In this document: one piece after another, positions 18,091-27,147 of the stretch
Layout: every line of letters begins with the position of its first letter
Position numbering within the stretch: the first letter of the stretch is position 1
Assembly (NCBI RefSeq): GCF_900089495.1
Contig: NZ_LT605203.1
Coordinates: forward strand, 2,135,622 to 2,199,621
Reading direction: 5' to 3'
Length of the DNA stretch: 64,000 bases
DNA from: Thiomonas sp. X19
Lineage (GTDB): Bacteria; Pseudomonadota; Gammaproteobacteria; Burkholderiales; Burkholderiaceae_C
The notes under the pieces: generated by a model
Seen by the model: the letters and a program-made list of their open reading frames with translations, nothing else
Told to the model about the DNA's origin: nothing
The model's database searches: none
Program-made: the position numbers and the translations under genes

Positions 18091-18575
18091 CCCTGACCAG
18101 CGTGATTCTGGCAGGCCATGCCGCCTGGGCGGACAGCCCGGCTGCGACTTGGACGCAAAAAATCATCACCCCCGAAATCGCGCTGAAAGCGGCGCAAGCG
18201 GCCAAGGCCGAGTGCGTCAAACGCGGCTGGCAAGTAGCCGTGACCGTGATCGATCCCTCCGGCCTGCCGCTGGTGATGCTACGCGACCGCTTTGCCGGTT
18301 GGCATACCGTGGAAGTCGCCAACGGCAAGGCGCGCACCGCGGCGAGTTGGCGCGAAACCACCAGCGCGGTGGCCGCGCGCGTGAGCAAGCCCGATTCCGC
18401 CGAACAGGCGATCAAGAATTTGCCCGGCGTGGTGATGATCGGCGGCGGCATGCCCATCGACGCTGCGGGCCAGATGCTGGGCGCCATTGGCGTCTCGGGC
18501 GCGCCGGGTGGTGATAACGACGACGTCTGCGCCAAGGCGGGAATCGCCGCTGTGGATGGCGATCTAGCGTTCTGA
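18065..18575 (+). pseudogene. Exported HbpS/GlcG-like (DUF336) protein with a poly-A frameshift in its signal peptide
   Basis: From 18087 to 18575 the frame encodes a typical DUF336 protein: KIITPEIALKAAQAAKAECV, VTVIDPSGLPLVMLRD, and the C-terminal AIGVSGAPGGDNDDVCAKAG motif. These proteins are secreted or periplasmic haem- or cobalamin-binding or redox-sensing factors. ATG 18065 (after AAAGGAGA at 18050-18057) is out of frame because the tract at 18068-18075 has eight A. Seven A would give MKKTFLRLTLTSVILAGH, a good signal peptide joining the downstream frame. So either a phase-variable/slippage tract, a mutation, or a sequence error. Confidence 0.75.
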
Positions 18576-18671
18576 TCCTCGGCCAGCCCGCTTGCGTCAG
18601 CATCGTCCAGCGTAAGCCGATGTCCAATCGGTGGGCGCGCCATCCTCCCTTCGCTTTCCTTGGAACCCGTC

Positions 18672-18893
18672 ATGCACACCTCATCGAGCTTTCCATCCGC
18701 GCAGGAATTCCACTTGAGCCTGCGCGTGGCCGATCTCGACCGCAGCACTGCGTTCTACACCGCGTTTTTCGGCGTGGAACCGAAGGACTGCACCGCCCGC
18801 TACAGCACTTTCATCGTGCCGCATCTGCACCTGAACCTGGTGCTGTTGGTCAACGACCGCGGCGAGGCGCTCGACACCTACAGCCTCTCTTAA
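18672..18893 (+). CDS. VOC-superfamily (glyoxalase/ArsI-like) protein, 3' truncated
   Basis: 73 residues, matching only the first beta-alpha-beta-beta-beta module of a vicinal-oxygen-chelate protein: EFHLSLRVADLDRSTAFYTA, FFGVEPKDCTARYSTF and HLHLNLVLLVND. In arsenic loci similar proteins are ArsI C-As lyases or CadI-like, but the second metal-binding module is absent. The stop lies inside the CTCTCTTAA core where the IS110 element begins, so the IS or an associated rearrangement removed the rest. No continuation is visible beyond the IS. Confidence 0.65.
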   Translation: MHTSSSFPSAQEFHLSLRVADLDRSTAFYTAFFGVEPKDCTARYSTFIVPHLHLNLVLLVNDRGEALDTYSLS

Positions 18894-20366
18894 GAAACTC
18901 ACCTCAAGTGGTTGATGGGCAAGGTATTGTTCAGGCAGTCTGGGGCATGGCGACGAGTTGCATGCCGAGCTTGCTGGCGCGCTGGGACAGTTGGCGCAGT
19001 ACGCGCTCGCGGTATCTCTCTTCGTAATAGGCCTGGCCTTGGTCGGTGTATTCCTCGCCCTTGGTCAGCATCGTGTAGATGAGCCGCGCGAGCTTGTGGG
19101 CGGCGGCCGCGACGGCCTTGGGTTTGTCCATGCGCGCGCACATGCGCCTGAAGTACGCCCCTAGCGCCGACTGGCTGGTGCGCAGTGCGGCCGCCGCGAG
19201 TCGCAGCGCCTGCGCTGCGCGGTTGGCGCAGCGTTTGGTCTTGCCGCTCATCACCTTGCCGCCCGTGATCTTGGTGCCTGGACACAGGCCCATCCAGCTC
19301 GCAAAGTGCTTGTCACTGGGGAAGCGCGACATGTCCGCGCCGGTCTCGCTGATCACGGCCAACGCTGTGGTCACGTCGATGCCATCAATGCGCGTCAGGT
19401 CCACGCCGCACATCTTGAAGAGCTGCGTGCGCAGATCGAACTTCGGCGCGTTGCGGGCGCGGCCGCGCTTCTTGCCCTTGGCGGGTTCGCCGTCGTGAAC
19501 CTGCAGGGTTTGCATCTGCTGCTCGATCTGCGTGTCGCATTCGGCAAGCTGCGTGCCGATGAAGTCGAAGGCGTCCAGCGCCTGCTTCAACGCGAACAAG
19601 TGCTCCGCCCGCCAGTTGCTGCCCTGCAGGCTCTTGGCGATCTCCTCGACACTGGCCTTCACGCGCACGTTCTTCATCGCACCCAGCACCTGGCCGTCGC
19701 GCTCGCCGGCGACGATGGCGCGCAGGATCTTCTGGCCCGTCTCGCCCACCACATCGGCAATCACGTTGGCGAGTTGCACGTTCATCTGCGTCAGCGCCTT
19801 TTGCATGTGCTGGACGTCGCGGCCCTGGCTCCTGAGCAGCATGGCGCGCTGGCGCCACAGCGAGCGCAGCACACAGACCTGCTCGGTCGGGCGGAACGCG
19901 CCGCTGAGCAGGCCATAGGTCATGAGCTGCTGAAGCCACTGGCAGTCGAGCACGTCAGACTTGCGACCCGACACATTCTTGACGTGCCGCGCGTTCACCA
20001 GCAGCACCGTGAAGCCTCGCGACTCCAGCAGCTCGAACAGCGGGATCCAGTACACGCCGGTGGATTCCATCGCCACCGTGTCGACGCGGCACGCCATCAG
20101 CCAGTCGGCGATGGCGTTGAGGTCGACCGTGAAGCTGGGGAACTCACGCACCGGCTCGTCGTCGCGGTCCGGCGGTACGGCCACGAAGTGGGCTGCGCTG
20201 CCGATGTCGATGCCTGCGGCATTGGGGTGGGTGATCGTCAAGGCCGCTGCACGAGCCTTGACGGGCTTGGGGATGACGCTGCGATTGCGTTGAATCATGG
20301 CTTGCTCCATCATCGGTTGCGGAATGTGGTGCCGCCTCGGGTACGTCGTCTTGCTCACTCTCTTAA
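18894..20366 (-). mobile_element. IS110-family element
   Basis: A nine-base direct repeat CTCTCTTAA occurs at both junctions (18885-18893 and 20358-20366) and there are no inverted terminal repeats, as expected for IS110 elements that recombine at a short core. The element is ~1.47 kb and almost wholly occupied by the transposase gene. Confidence 0.8.
18931..20298 (-). CDS. IS110-family DEDD transposase
   Basis: 455 residues from ATG 20298 (a longer frame reaches 20358 but would start inside the junction repeat; ATG 20313 is an alternative). The N-terminal RuvC-like DEDD domain includes AGIDIGSAAHFVAVPP, VDTVAMESTGVYWIPL and SGRKSDVLDCQWLQQL. The C-terminal Transposase_20 domain includes IDGIDVTTALAVISETG and WMGLCPGTKITGGKV. 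A coiled, KRGRAR-rich insertion separates them. Confidence 0.92.
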   Translation of the reverse strand: MIQRNRSVIPKPVKARAAALTITHPNAAGIDIGSAAHFVAVPPDRDDEPVREFPSFTVDLNAIADWLMACRVDTVAMESTGVYWIPLFELLESRGFTVLLVNARHVKNVSGRKSDVLDCQWLQQLMTYGLLSGAFRPTEQVCVLRSLWRQRAMLLRSQGRDVQHMQKALTQMNVQLANVIADVVGETGQKILRAIVAGERDGQVLGAMKNVRVKASVEEIAKSLQGSNWRAEHLFALKQALDAFDFIGTQLAECDTQIEQQMQTLQVHDGEPAKGKKRGRARNAPKFDLRTQLFKMCGVDLTRIDGIDVTTALAVISETGADMSRFPSDKHFASWMGLCPGTKITGGKVMSGKTKRCANRAAQALRLAAAALRTSQSALGAYFRRMCARMDKPKAVAAAAHKLARLIYTMLTKGEEYTDQGQAYYEERYRERVLRQLSQRASKLGMQLVAMPQTA

Positions 20367-20575
20367 ACGGGATATCGCCACGCCAGCTATGAACTGCCGC
20401 GACGATTCACCAATGTCGATGACGTCACCCAGGACCACGCTAACCCGCGGGCATTGCGCACCATTGCTACATCGGTCTTCCGCGGCACCGCATTCCACCT
20501 TGCCACAACCGGAGCACGCTGTGTTTCTTCGGCGCGATTTGCGGCAACGGGCCGATTACTTCGCTAACCGCTGGG
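20367..20575 (+). other. Unassigned remnant between IS110 and the ferredoxin gene
   Basis: A frame open from the IS junction to the stop just before 20570 encodes GYRHASYELPRRFTNVDDV and further residues that look like coding sequence, but I cannot assign a family. It could be the tail of a gene cut by the IS110 insertion, possibly another subunit of the oxidoreductase whose ferredoxin follows. Confidence 0.35.
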
Positions 20576-21490
20576 ACAGCAGACCGGCGCGGTTTTCTTC
20601 GCAGGGCTCTGGGCACGACAGCCGCCACGGTGGCAACTGCGGCCGCAGTTGCCATGGATCGACCAGCAACGGTCGCGGCGCAAGAAGTCAAGCCACCGGG
20701 GGACGATGCCTTCGGCAATCTTCCCGCATCGCTCACTCCGTCGGGCACCGACTATGAATTGGGGCATGACCGCTCGGCCTATGCCTACACCGCCAAAGAC
20801 GGCAACCTCGCCAAGGAAGGGTTCGAGGGCAAGCGCTGGGGCATGCTGATCGACCTGCGCAAGTGCGTCGGCTGCCAGGCTTGCACGGCTGCGTGCAAGT
20901 TCGAGAACAACATCCCTACCGGCGTGTTCCGCACCTGGGTGCCGGACGTGGAACTGGGCACCTATCCCGACACCAAACGCGCCTTCCTGCCACGGCTGTG
21001 CAACCACTGCGAGCGGCCGTCCTGCATTGAGGTTTGTCCGGCCGGCGCCACTTGGCAGCGCAAGGATGGCATCGTCGAAATCGACTACGACCTGTGCTGG
21101 GGCTGCGGCGCCTGTGTCAATGCGTGTCCCTACGACGCGCGCTTCATCAATCCCATCACCAAGACCGCCGACAAGTGCACCTTCTGCTCACAGCGGGTCG
21201 ATCAGGGCCTACTCCCTGCGTGTGTCGAAACCTGCGTGGGCGGCGCGCGCCAGTTCGGCGATCTGAACGACCGCAACGATCCAATGACCAAACAGGTGTT
21301 GAGCGAAGTCATTCAACAGCTCAAGCCGGGAACCGGCAACGAGCCCCGCGTGTTCTATATCGGCTTGACCACCGAGTTGCAGAACAACCCGCCAGGCATT
21401 CCGACGCAGTGGTCGGTCGAACAGCAGGACATGGGCCACAACGATCACGATTGGGACATCAACATCAGCAAGGAGGCCAATCATGTCTAA
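20576..21490 (+). CDS. Tat-exported ferredoxin subunit of a molybdopterin oxidoreductase, TtrB-like (5' end uncertain)
   Basis: The mature part has four [4Fe-4S] cysteine clusters: KCVGCQACTAACK, CNHCERPSCIEVCP, CWGCGACVNACPYD and CTFCSQRVDQGLLPACVETC. Before it is a Tat signal, DRRGFLRRALG followed by an alanine-rich stretch, like TtrB of tetrathionate reductase. It would pass electrons between a membrane quinone partner and a periplasmic Mo subunit. No ATG, GTG or TTG precedes the RR motif in frame; the first in-frame start codon (GTG 20630) would remove the motif. The 5' end was probably remodelled near the IS110 element. Other DMSO-reductase-family ferredoxin subunits are possible. Confidence 0.7.
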   Translation, partial: TADRRGFLRRALGTTAATVATAAAVAMDRPATVAAQEVKPPGDDAFGNLPASLTPSGTDYELGHDRSAYAYTAKDGNLAKEGFEGKRWGMLIDLRKCVGCQACTAACKFENNIPTGVFRTWVPDVELGTYPDTKRAFLPRLCNHCERPSCIEVCPAGATWQRKDGIVEIDYDLCWGCGACVNACPYDARFINPITKTADKCTFCSQRVDQGLLPACVETCVGGARQFGDLNDRNDPMTKQVLSEVIQQLKPGTGNEPRVFYIGLTTELQNNPPGIPTQWSVEQQDMGHNDHDWDINISKEANHV

Positions 21491-21716
21491 CCCGCTGACC
21501 ACACCGCAATTCGTCCCGCCGCTGCGGCAGTTGAACGAGTTGTACAACGTCGTTCACGACCGTCCGTTTTCCATCCTGTTCGCCAACTATTCATGGGCGC
21601 TGGGTGTGGCCGGGGGGCTCGCGTTGATCTGGGCGATCAACGCCTGGCGCGGCCGCACCGACGCAGTGGAAAACCGATTCACCATGCCCTTGGTGGTGGC
21701 TGTTCGCAACAAATAA
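21483..21716 (+). pseudogene. NrfD/TtrC-type membrane subunit, cut by the Tn7-like transposon
   Basis: Only the first ~73 residues of an NrfD-type quinol-interacting membrane protein remain (VHDRPFSILFANYSWALG, then the first span VAGGLALIWAINAW, then ENRFTMPLVVA). The coding sequence meets the transposon end TGTTCGCAAC at 21701 and stops five codons later at 21716. The start overlaps the ferredoxin stop. A typical family member is over 300 residues. Together with the ferredoxin this was once a quinone-linked Mo-oxidoreductase operon. Confidence 0.75.
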
Positions 21717-21850
21717 AGTCACATCCTAAAAATACCGCAAGTTATTGATTTTATTAGACTTTAACTTGCGGCCCAAATCGAAAAGTTCTGTCCTGCTTTG
21801 ATCAACCGCCACCGTGCGTGCACCAAACACACAAAATAAAGTCCTATCCT
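21701..21850 (+). repeat. Left end of the Tn7-like element with TnsB-type sites
   Basis: Two direct copies of a TnsB-like site are visible: ACAAATAAAGTCACATCCT beginning at 21709 and ACAAAATAAAGTCCTATCCT beginning near 21831. The first abuts the terminal TGT. The five bases before the end are GTGGC (21696-21700); a Tn7-type transposon would have duplicated five bases at the other end, but no partner is seen. Confidence 0.75.
21735..21771 (-). terminator. Probable terminator after tnsE
   Basis: CCGCAAGTTA (21735-21744) and TAACTTGCGG (21762-21771) form a perfect 10-bp stem around an A/T-rich loop. Read on the minus strand it lies ~75 bases past the tnsE stop and is followed by TATTTTTA. Inside the transposon end, it could also influence transposase binding. 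Confidence 0.5.
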
Positions 21851-22391
21851 GCGCCGGAAGCAACGGGCGCAACTCCCAGCCCAAGCCTGAGTAGCAGTTT
21901 CATCGCCCATAAAGCGGTTTGTCCCTCTGCATCAGCCTCGTTTCTCGGGGTCAGCATCTTGGGCATTCGCTCGCAAACGCACACGTTGGACAATTCTTGC
22001 TCAACCTCATGATCCCAGTGACCGCTGGCATCGACCAAGCCATCCAGAGATCGTTTGACCGAAGCCTCGACGACGTCAAAAGTCGCGCGACGGTGGAAAC
22101 GCAAAGCAATCAGGGACAGTGCGACATCCCCAGTGCGCTCCACATCCAGCAGCACGATAGGCGGATACCCCGGCGGCATGATTGTTACCACCAGCCCCAC
22201 TCGAGGCTTGCGATTGGCCATCGAGAACACCCGCCCCGTCTTGAGATAACACAGTGACATCCCAAACTGGATCTGTCGCCTATGTCCCGCAGGACATAGG
22301 CGGAACTATGTCCCGTGCCGAACTATGTCCCGCAGCGCTGTCACACGCCCTGTGAAAGCGGTGGAGCAACACGGGACATAGCAGGCAAGAG

Positions 22392-23390
22392 CTACAGGCT
22401 CTTCAGGAACGCCAAGAGCGCGTCGTCGGGTCGGTATCGACCCGGCTTGCCCTCGGGTGGAGTGAGCTTGTCGAGGAGCTTCGACTTCATCTCCAAATCT
22501 GCGTCGAGGTAGATCTGCGTCGTCTCGATCGACTCGTGTCCAAGCCACAACGCGAGGGTCGGCCGGTCGACCCCCTCTTGCACGAGGTCCATCGCCGTCG
22601 TGTGCCGAAGCACATGCGGGCTCACGCGTTTGCGCGCCAGCGAAGTGCACGCCCGGCTGGCTGTCGCGACGTGCTTGGCCACCACGTATTGCACGCCGTG
22701 CGCGCTCAGCGGGCCGCCGCGGGCGTTGGGGAACACCGGTTGATCAGGCGCTCTCAATGGTTCACGCATCCACGCAGTCATGACTGCCCGCGAATTCTTG
22801 CTCAGCGGCGTACACCGTTCCTTGCGACCCTTGCCGATCACCCGCACGTGCGACCCGGTCCCAAGAACCACGTCGTCGCGGCGGATGCCCGTCAATTCCG
22901 ACAGCCGCAATCCTGTCTGCACCGCGACCAGCATGAGCGCGTGATCGCGACGCCCGGACCAGGTTCGCTGGTCCGGTGCCGCCAGAAGTGCATCGACCTC
23001 GGGCCTGCTCATGAAGGGAACCAACGTCCGAGTGAACTTCTTCGCCGGTACGGCCAGCACGCGGGCAATCTGCGCCGCATGGGTCGGCGCCTCGTAGGAC
23101 GCAAAGCGGAAGAACGAGTGCACGGCCGTCAATCGCAGGTTGCGCGTCCGAGCGGTGACGCCGCGCGACGCCTCCAGGTCATCGAGAAACGCCGCCACCA
23201 GCGGCGCGTCAACGTCCTCCAATCCGAGCGCCGACGGCGCCTTGTGCAGCCGCTTCCTGGCGAACTGCAGCAGCATCTTGAACGTGTCTCGATACGACGC
23301 GATGGTGTGCGGACTGGCCTGGCGCTGATGCATCAAGCGCTGGGTGAAGTAGCGCTGCAACAGCCCGGCGAAGCTGGTGCCGGCCGTCAT
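22392..23390 (-). CDS. ritC: Tyrosine recombinase, third member of the RIT trio
   Basis: 332 residues with an N-terminal SAM-like core-binding domain (QASPHTIASYRDTFKMLLQF) and a C-terminal catalytic domain: first Arg in GLRLSELTGIRRDDV, HxxR in HVLRHTTAMDLVQEG, second His in LGHESIETTQIY, whose final Tyr is the nucleophile. Its ATG overlaps the ritB stop by four bases. Closest in style to XerC/D-like recombinases that act in sets of three. Confidence 0.88.
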   Translation of the reverse strand: MTAGTSFAGLLQRYFTQRLMHQRQASPHTIASYRDTFKMLLQFARKRLHKAPSALGLEDVDAPLVAAFLDDLEASRGVTARTRNLRLTAVHSFFRFASYEAPTHAAQIARVLAVPAKKFTRTLVPFMSRPEVDALLAAPDQRTWSGRRDHALMLVAVQTGLRLSELTGIRRDDVVLGTGSHVRVIGKGRKERCTPLSKNSRAVMTAWMREPLRAPDQPVFPNARGGPLSAHGVQYVVAKHVATASRACTSLARKRVSPHVLRHTTAMDLVQEGVDRPTLALWLGHESIETTQIYLDADLEMKSKLLDKLTPPEGKPGRYRPDDALLAFLKSL

Positions 23391-24328
23391 GACGCTGCTC
23401 CCCAGCGCTGCTCCAAGCGCGCCATCGCGTGCGCCATCAGCTCGGGCCAGGCGCTGAGATACCAGTACGTGTCCTCAACACGCACGTGGCCCAGATACGT
23501 CGACAGCACCGGCAAAAGTCGAGCGCAATCCTGGCCCGATTGATACCAGGCCAACAGCACCTTCACCGCAAAGCGATGCCTGAAGTCATGGAGCCGCGGC
23601 CCGTGACTCGCGTCCGCTCCGCGCAGGCCGACGCTGCGTGACAGCGTGTAGAAGGTCCGGTGCAGGCGGGCCTGGTCCATCTGGTTGCCGCGATCGGAAA
23701 CAAAGAGGTATGGCGAGACGGCTGCGCCGAAGAACTCGCTGCGTCGGCGCAGGTAGTCCGCCAGCACATCTCTCGTGGACGCGTGCAGCGGAATGAGCCG
23801 GATCTTGCCAAGCTTGGCGCCACGGATCGTCAGCAAAGCCTGGTCAAGATCGACGTCGGAGACCTGCAGGTTCAGCGCCTCGGACATCCGCATGCCCGTC
23901 GTGCTCAGCAAACCGATCAGGCAGTGGAACTTCCAAGGGTACAGCGACGTCCGGTGCCAGTTGGTCGGCAGCTTCAGCGCGGCGGCCAGCAGCTGCTCAA
24001 CCTCCTCGTCCGAATACAGGTACGGCCTGGCACGGGTTGACCGGTGCGGCAGCAGTCCCTGCGGGGGAATCTCCGTCAAGGCGTCGCTGGCATGGCGGTA
24101 GCGCGCGAAGCAGCGCACTTCGCCGAGGCGCCGCGCCCACTCGGCCGGTTGTACCGTCGTCGGTTGCTGCGCCCACTCCAATGCCAGTGCCGTGGTGATG
24201 CGCGACGCCCCGCGGCCCTCAAGAAAGTCGATGAACCGCGGCAGCTTCAGGCCGGCGTCTTCCAGCTTGAAGCCCAAGCTGCGGCGCAACTCAAGATAGT
24301 CGCGCACGGCCTCTCGAAGCGCGCTCAT
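23387..24328 (-). CDS. ritB: Tyrosine recombinase, second member of the RIT trio
   Basis: 313 residues from ATG 24328, chosen because it forms an ATGA overlap with the ritA stop and starts at a sensible domain boundary (MSALREAVRDYLELRRSLGF); a longer open frame upstream overlaps ritA coding sequence and is unlikely. Catalytic residues: Arg in GMRMSEALNLQVSDVD, HxxR in HDFRHRFAVKVLLAWY, His in YLGHVRVEDTYWYLSA with the Tyr nucleophile. Confidence 0.87.
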   Translation of the reverse strand: MSALREAVRDYLELRRSLGFKLEDAGLKLPRFIDFLEGRGASRITTALALEWAQQPTTVQPAEWARRLGEVRCFARYRHASDALTEIPPQGLLPHRSTRARPYLYSDEEVEQLLAAALKLPTNWHRTSLYPWKFHCLIGLLSTTGMRMSEALNLQVSDVDLDQALLTIRGAKLGKIRLIPLHASTRDVLADYLRRRSEFFGAAVSPYLFVSDRGNQMDQARLHRTFYTLSRSVGLRGADASHGPRLHDFRHRFAVKVLLAWYQSGQDCARLLPVLSTYLGHVRVEDTYWYLSAWPELMAHAMARLEQRWGAAS

Positions 24329-25575
24329 GACGAACTCCCCGGCCACGGCAGCGCAAGAGGGCGAAGCGCGGCAAGGTCCACCTTGGCGTAGATGGACGTG
24401 GACAGCGGGCTGCGGTGGCGCAGCACTTCGCCGATCTCTGGCAGCGACGCGCCGCCTTGCAACATTCGAACGGCCAGGGCATGGCGGAACTGATGTGACC
24501 CCTTGTGCGGCGCATCGACTCCGGCGCGCCGCAGTGCGTTGCCAACGATCGAACCGACGCCGTCGGACCCATGCATCAAACCTCGCAGCGGTGCCCGTGA
24601 GCGCAAGAACAGATGGCGATCGGCGCACGCGGGCCGGCCGTTCTGCAGGTACGCGGCTATAGCTTCACCGACATCGACCGGTAGTGGCATCAAGCACTGG
24701 TGCCCGTTCTTGCCACGCACGCACAGACGACCGGCGTCCCAATCGATGTCCTCCAGCAGCAGCGTGATGACCTCGCCTCCGCGCAAGCCCAGTCGCGCCA
24801 GCAGCAGCAAGACGGCGCGGTCACGCCGGCCGACGACAGTACTCAGATCGCAGCTCTCGATGACACGCCGTGCATGCTCGGCCGAGATTGCCCTTGGCAG
24901 CGGCGGCGTGGTGGACCATGCCGCTACCGCCGGCACGGCGCTGATCAACGCCTCGTCGATCTCACCTCGGTACTGGGCGAAACGCAGGAATGCGCGCAGC
25001 GCCGTGACCACATGCTTGAGCCCGCGCGCCGAGAGGCGCCGGGCTTGATGCTGCACGAAGCCGATGATGTCGGTGGCGTGCAGCGCACCGAGAGCGATGC
25101 ACTCGCTGCCGAAGCGATGGACGAGAAAGTCGCGGGTGATGGTCCGGTAGTAGCCAATCGTCGCGGTGGCCAGACCTCGCTCTCGTCGCAGGTACTGCGC
25201 GAAGCTGGCCACCAGCACATCGGCAGGGACGATGACTACGGGCGCCGCAGCGCACAGACCTTGCCCACGAAGATAGCCCAGCAGTTGCCGAACGGCATTC
25301 GGCTCGTGGCGACGTGGCGGGGCCTGGCAGTCGCTGCGAGGGCGATACGGGCGGCGTATGAACTCATCGACGTGCACGTCTTGGACGTCCGCAAGTTCGA
25401 CGCCCTGCGTCGCAAGCCAGGCATCGAACGCTGTGGCGCGCCAAGCCTTGGCTCGCACGCAAACGACGGCGTAGCGCTGATCGATCAATGACGTGACGAA
25501 GGCCGGCAGGTGCGGGGAAAGTGGTCCCGTCGCACTTCGGGCGAGCGCCATCGCGCCCTCCAGGGTTGGTTCCAA
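24325..25575 (-). CDS. ritA: Tyrosine recombinase, first member of the RIT trio
   Basis: 416 residues, the longest of the trio, with an extra N-terminal ~100 residues before the core-binding domain. Catalytic motifs are GLRGGEVITLLLEDIDW (Arg), HQFRHALAVRMLQGG (HxxR) and VLRHRSPLSTSIYAKVD (the usual second His is followed by Arg; Tyr nucleophile). First gene of the coupled ritA-ritB-ritC unit. Confidence 0.88.
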   Translation of the reverse strand: MEPTLEGAMALARSATGPLSPHLPAFVTSLIDQRYAVVCVRAKAWRATAFDAWLATQGVELADVQDVHVDEFIRRPYRPRSDCQAPPRRHEPNAVRQLLGYLRGQGLCAAAPVVIVPADVLVASFAQYLRRERGLATATIGYYRTITRDFLVHRFGSECIALGALHATDIIGFVQHQARRLSARGLKHVVTALRAFLRFAQYRGEIDEALISAVPAVAAWSTTPPLPRAISAEHARRVIESCDLSTVVGRRDRAVLLLLARLGLRGGEVITLLLEDIDWDAGRLCVRGKNGHQCLMPLPVDVGEAIAAYLQNGRPACADRHLFLRSRAPLRGLMHGSDGVGSIVGNALRRAGVDAPHKGSHQFRHALAVRMLQGGASLPEIGEVLRHRSPLSTSIYAKVDLAALRPLALPWPGSSS

Positions 25576-27147
25576 GATGGTCTCCTTGCGGGCGACATGC
25601 CCGGCATGGAGGATTGCTATGTCCAGCGTTGTTGGCCAGGAGGCGTTGCTGGCTCAGGCGGGCGCGAAGCAACGGGACATAGTTCGACACTGGACATAGT
25701 GAGGCTTCCTTTGCGCCATTTTCTGTACTGTGCCGGCCAGCGCACTCAGGTCGCCAGCACAATCCCAACTGGCCGGCTTGAGCAGCTTGAACTCAAGCGG
25801 CGGCAATGTTGCACTGAGTCTCTGATCGCCCGAGCTGACTTTGATGGTTTTACGAGCCTCAACCATCGGCCCCGTGGTGGACACTGGTTCTGTTGTCCAG
25901 TTGCCGCCCGGCCTGTCCAACTTGATCGGTACTTTTTCGACTGTGATGCTGCGGTCGAACTCAGATTGCTTGGAATAAATATCAGTCGATTTTTCGCCGT
26001 GCGTCTTGGCTCCGTCTTGCCCATCGTCCAGTTCATAGTCGTAGACGAAGTGTTCCCTTGATACATCATCATCACCATTGGTGTCTGCCCCTGGCTTTCT
26101 TTCTGCGTTTTCTTTGCTGCGGATGACCTCCTTCGTAGAGGGGTGCCCGTAATACAACTCGTCGCAAGGATGGTGCTTGCCAGTCAGATGCAGGAGTTCG
26201 AGCACCAACCATTGGTTGCCCTGCTGAACGCCTCGGAATTTCCATACTGAATTTCTCAGTTGTGACGGGATGAAGGACACATACTCCTTGCCGAGGGATT
26301 GAAGGCAGACACTATCCCAAGCGCGCCGCGCACCTGGATCGAGTGCGATCCACGCAAATTCCTGTGCGAACTGATGCGACAGGCACCTCTTGGGTAGCTT
26401 TGACGTGAAGCGCAACGTCAGCACACGTTGATAGCCAGGAGCTTCGGGGTGAAAAAGCAGATTCAATGCACCGGGACGAACGATGGCATTCGCCAATGTG
26501 CTGTTGTGCAAGAAAAGGAAGCGAACCAACTCAATGGTAGGAATCAGCACATCCCCTTGCGCTGTGCGGTACCGGAGCAGACGCTGAATGCCACTGCCCC
26601 TGCGGTCGAAAGAATAGAGACCTGCTGGTATATCAGCCGAGGTGATTTCTTCGCATTCCGACGTATCCGAAATCGTCGCTTGCCCAATCAACCCACGCGC
26701 TGGCAAGGACTGTCGTTCACCCCGCGCGAAAACATGCCCAAGCGACAAAATTGGAAGCAATCCTATCGGCAACTCGACCTTGCTGTACCGACCCGACTCG
26801 ACCCCTCGCATGGCAGCCCGGACGAACCAACCGCTCTCCTTCTCGACTAGACCTGCAAGCCAATACATCTCGACATGTTCAGTGCCGAGGTTGGCAAGCT
26901 GCCTGATCAATAAACGGCTCATGCTGCAATGCGCATCACGATGGGGGCCTCATCAAGTATTGCGTGAATTCGCGCCAAGTTGTTTGAGCGCCCTGAAGGC
27001 CACCCAAAGTGCTCCACTCGTGGCCGGGTCAAACTGCTCCACCCTGGTCACGGCGATTTGACGCGGTAAACGCGGCGGCGCCGTAGCCGGAGGCCACACC
27101 GGCAGGACGTTACTTTCTGTCCCCTTGCATGTCTCGGGGACGCACAG

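Larger units (their letters stand above)
22279..25705 (-). mobile_element. RIT element (recombinase in trio) inserted in tnsE
   Basis: Three overlapping tyrosine-recombinase genes in one direction, with no other genes, are flanked by inverted repeats. The left repeat (22303-22335) is GAACTATGTCCCG then CGAACTATGTCCCG. The right one (25669-25705), complemented, is CACTATGTCCAG then CGAACTATGTCCCG. An extra palindrome CCTATGTCC-CGCA-GGACATAGG lies at 22279-22300. This matches the published description of RIT elements. Confidence 0.85.
21844..26922 (-). pseudogene. tnsE: tnsE, target-selection protein, split by the RIT element
   Basis: The N-terminal ~405 residues run from ATG 26922 to about 25706 (start MSRLLIRQLANLGTEHVEMY; last native residues near LSALAGTVQKMAQRK). 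The C-terminal ~140 residues resume near 22278 and end at 21844 (YLKTGRVFSMANRKPRVGLV, LLDVERTGDVALSLIALRF). Together they give ~545 residues, close to the length of Tn7 TnsE, which directs insertion into replicating plasmids via the sliding clamp. The RIT element lies exactly between the halves. The C-terminal half was recognised by its fit to the TnsE C-terminus and by position, not by alignment. Confidence 0.8.
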
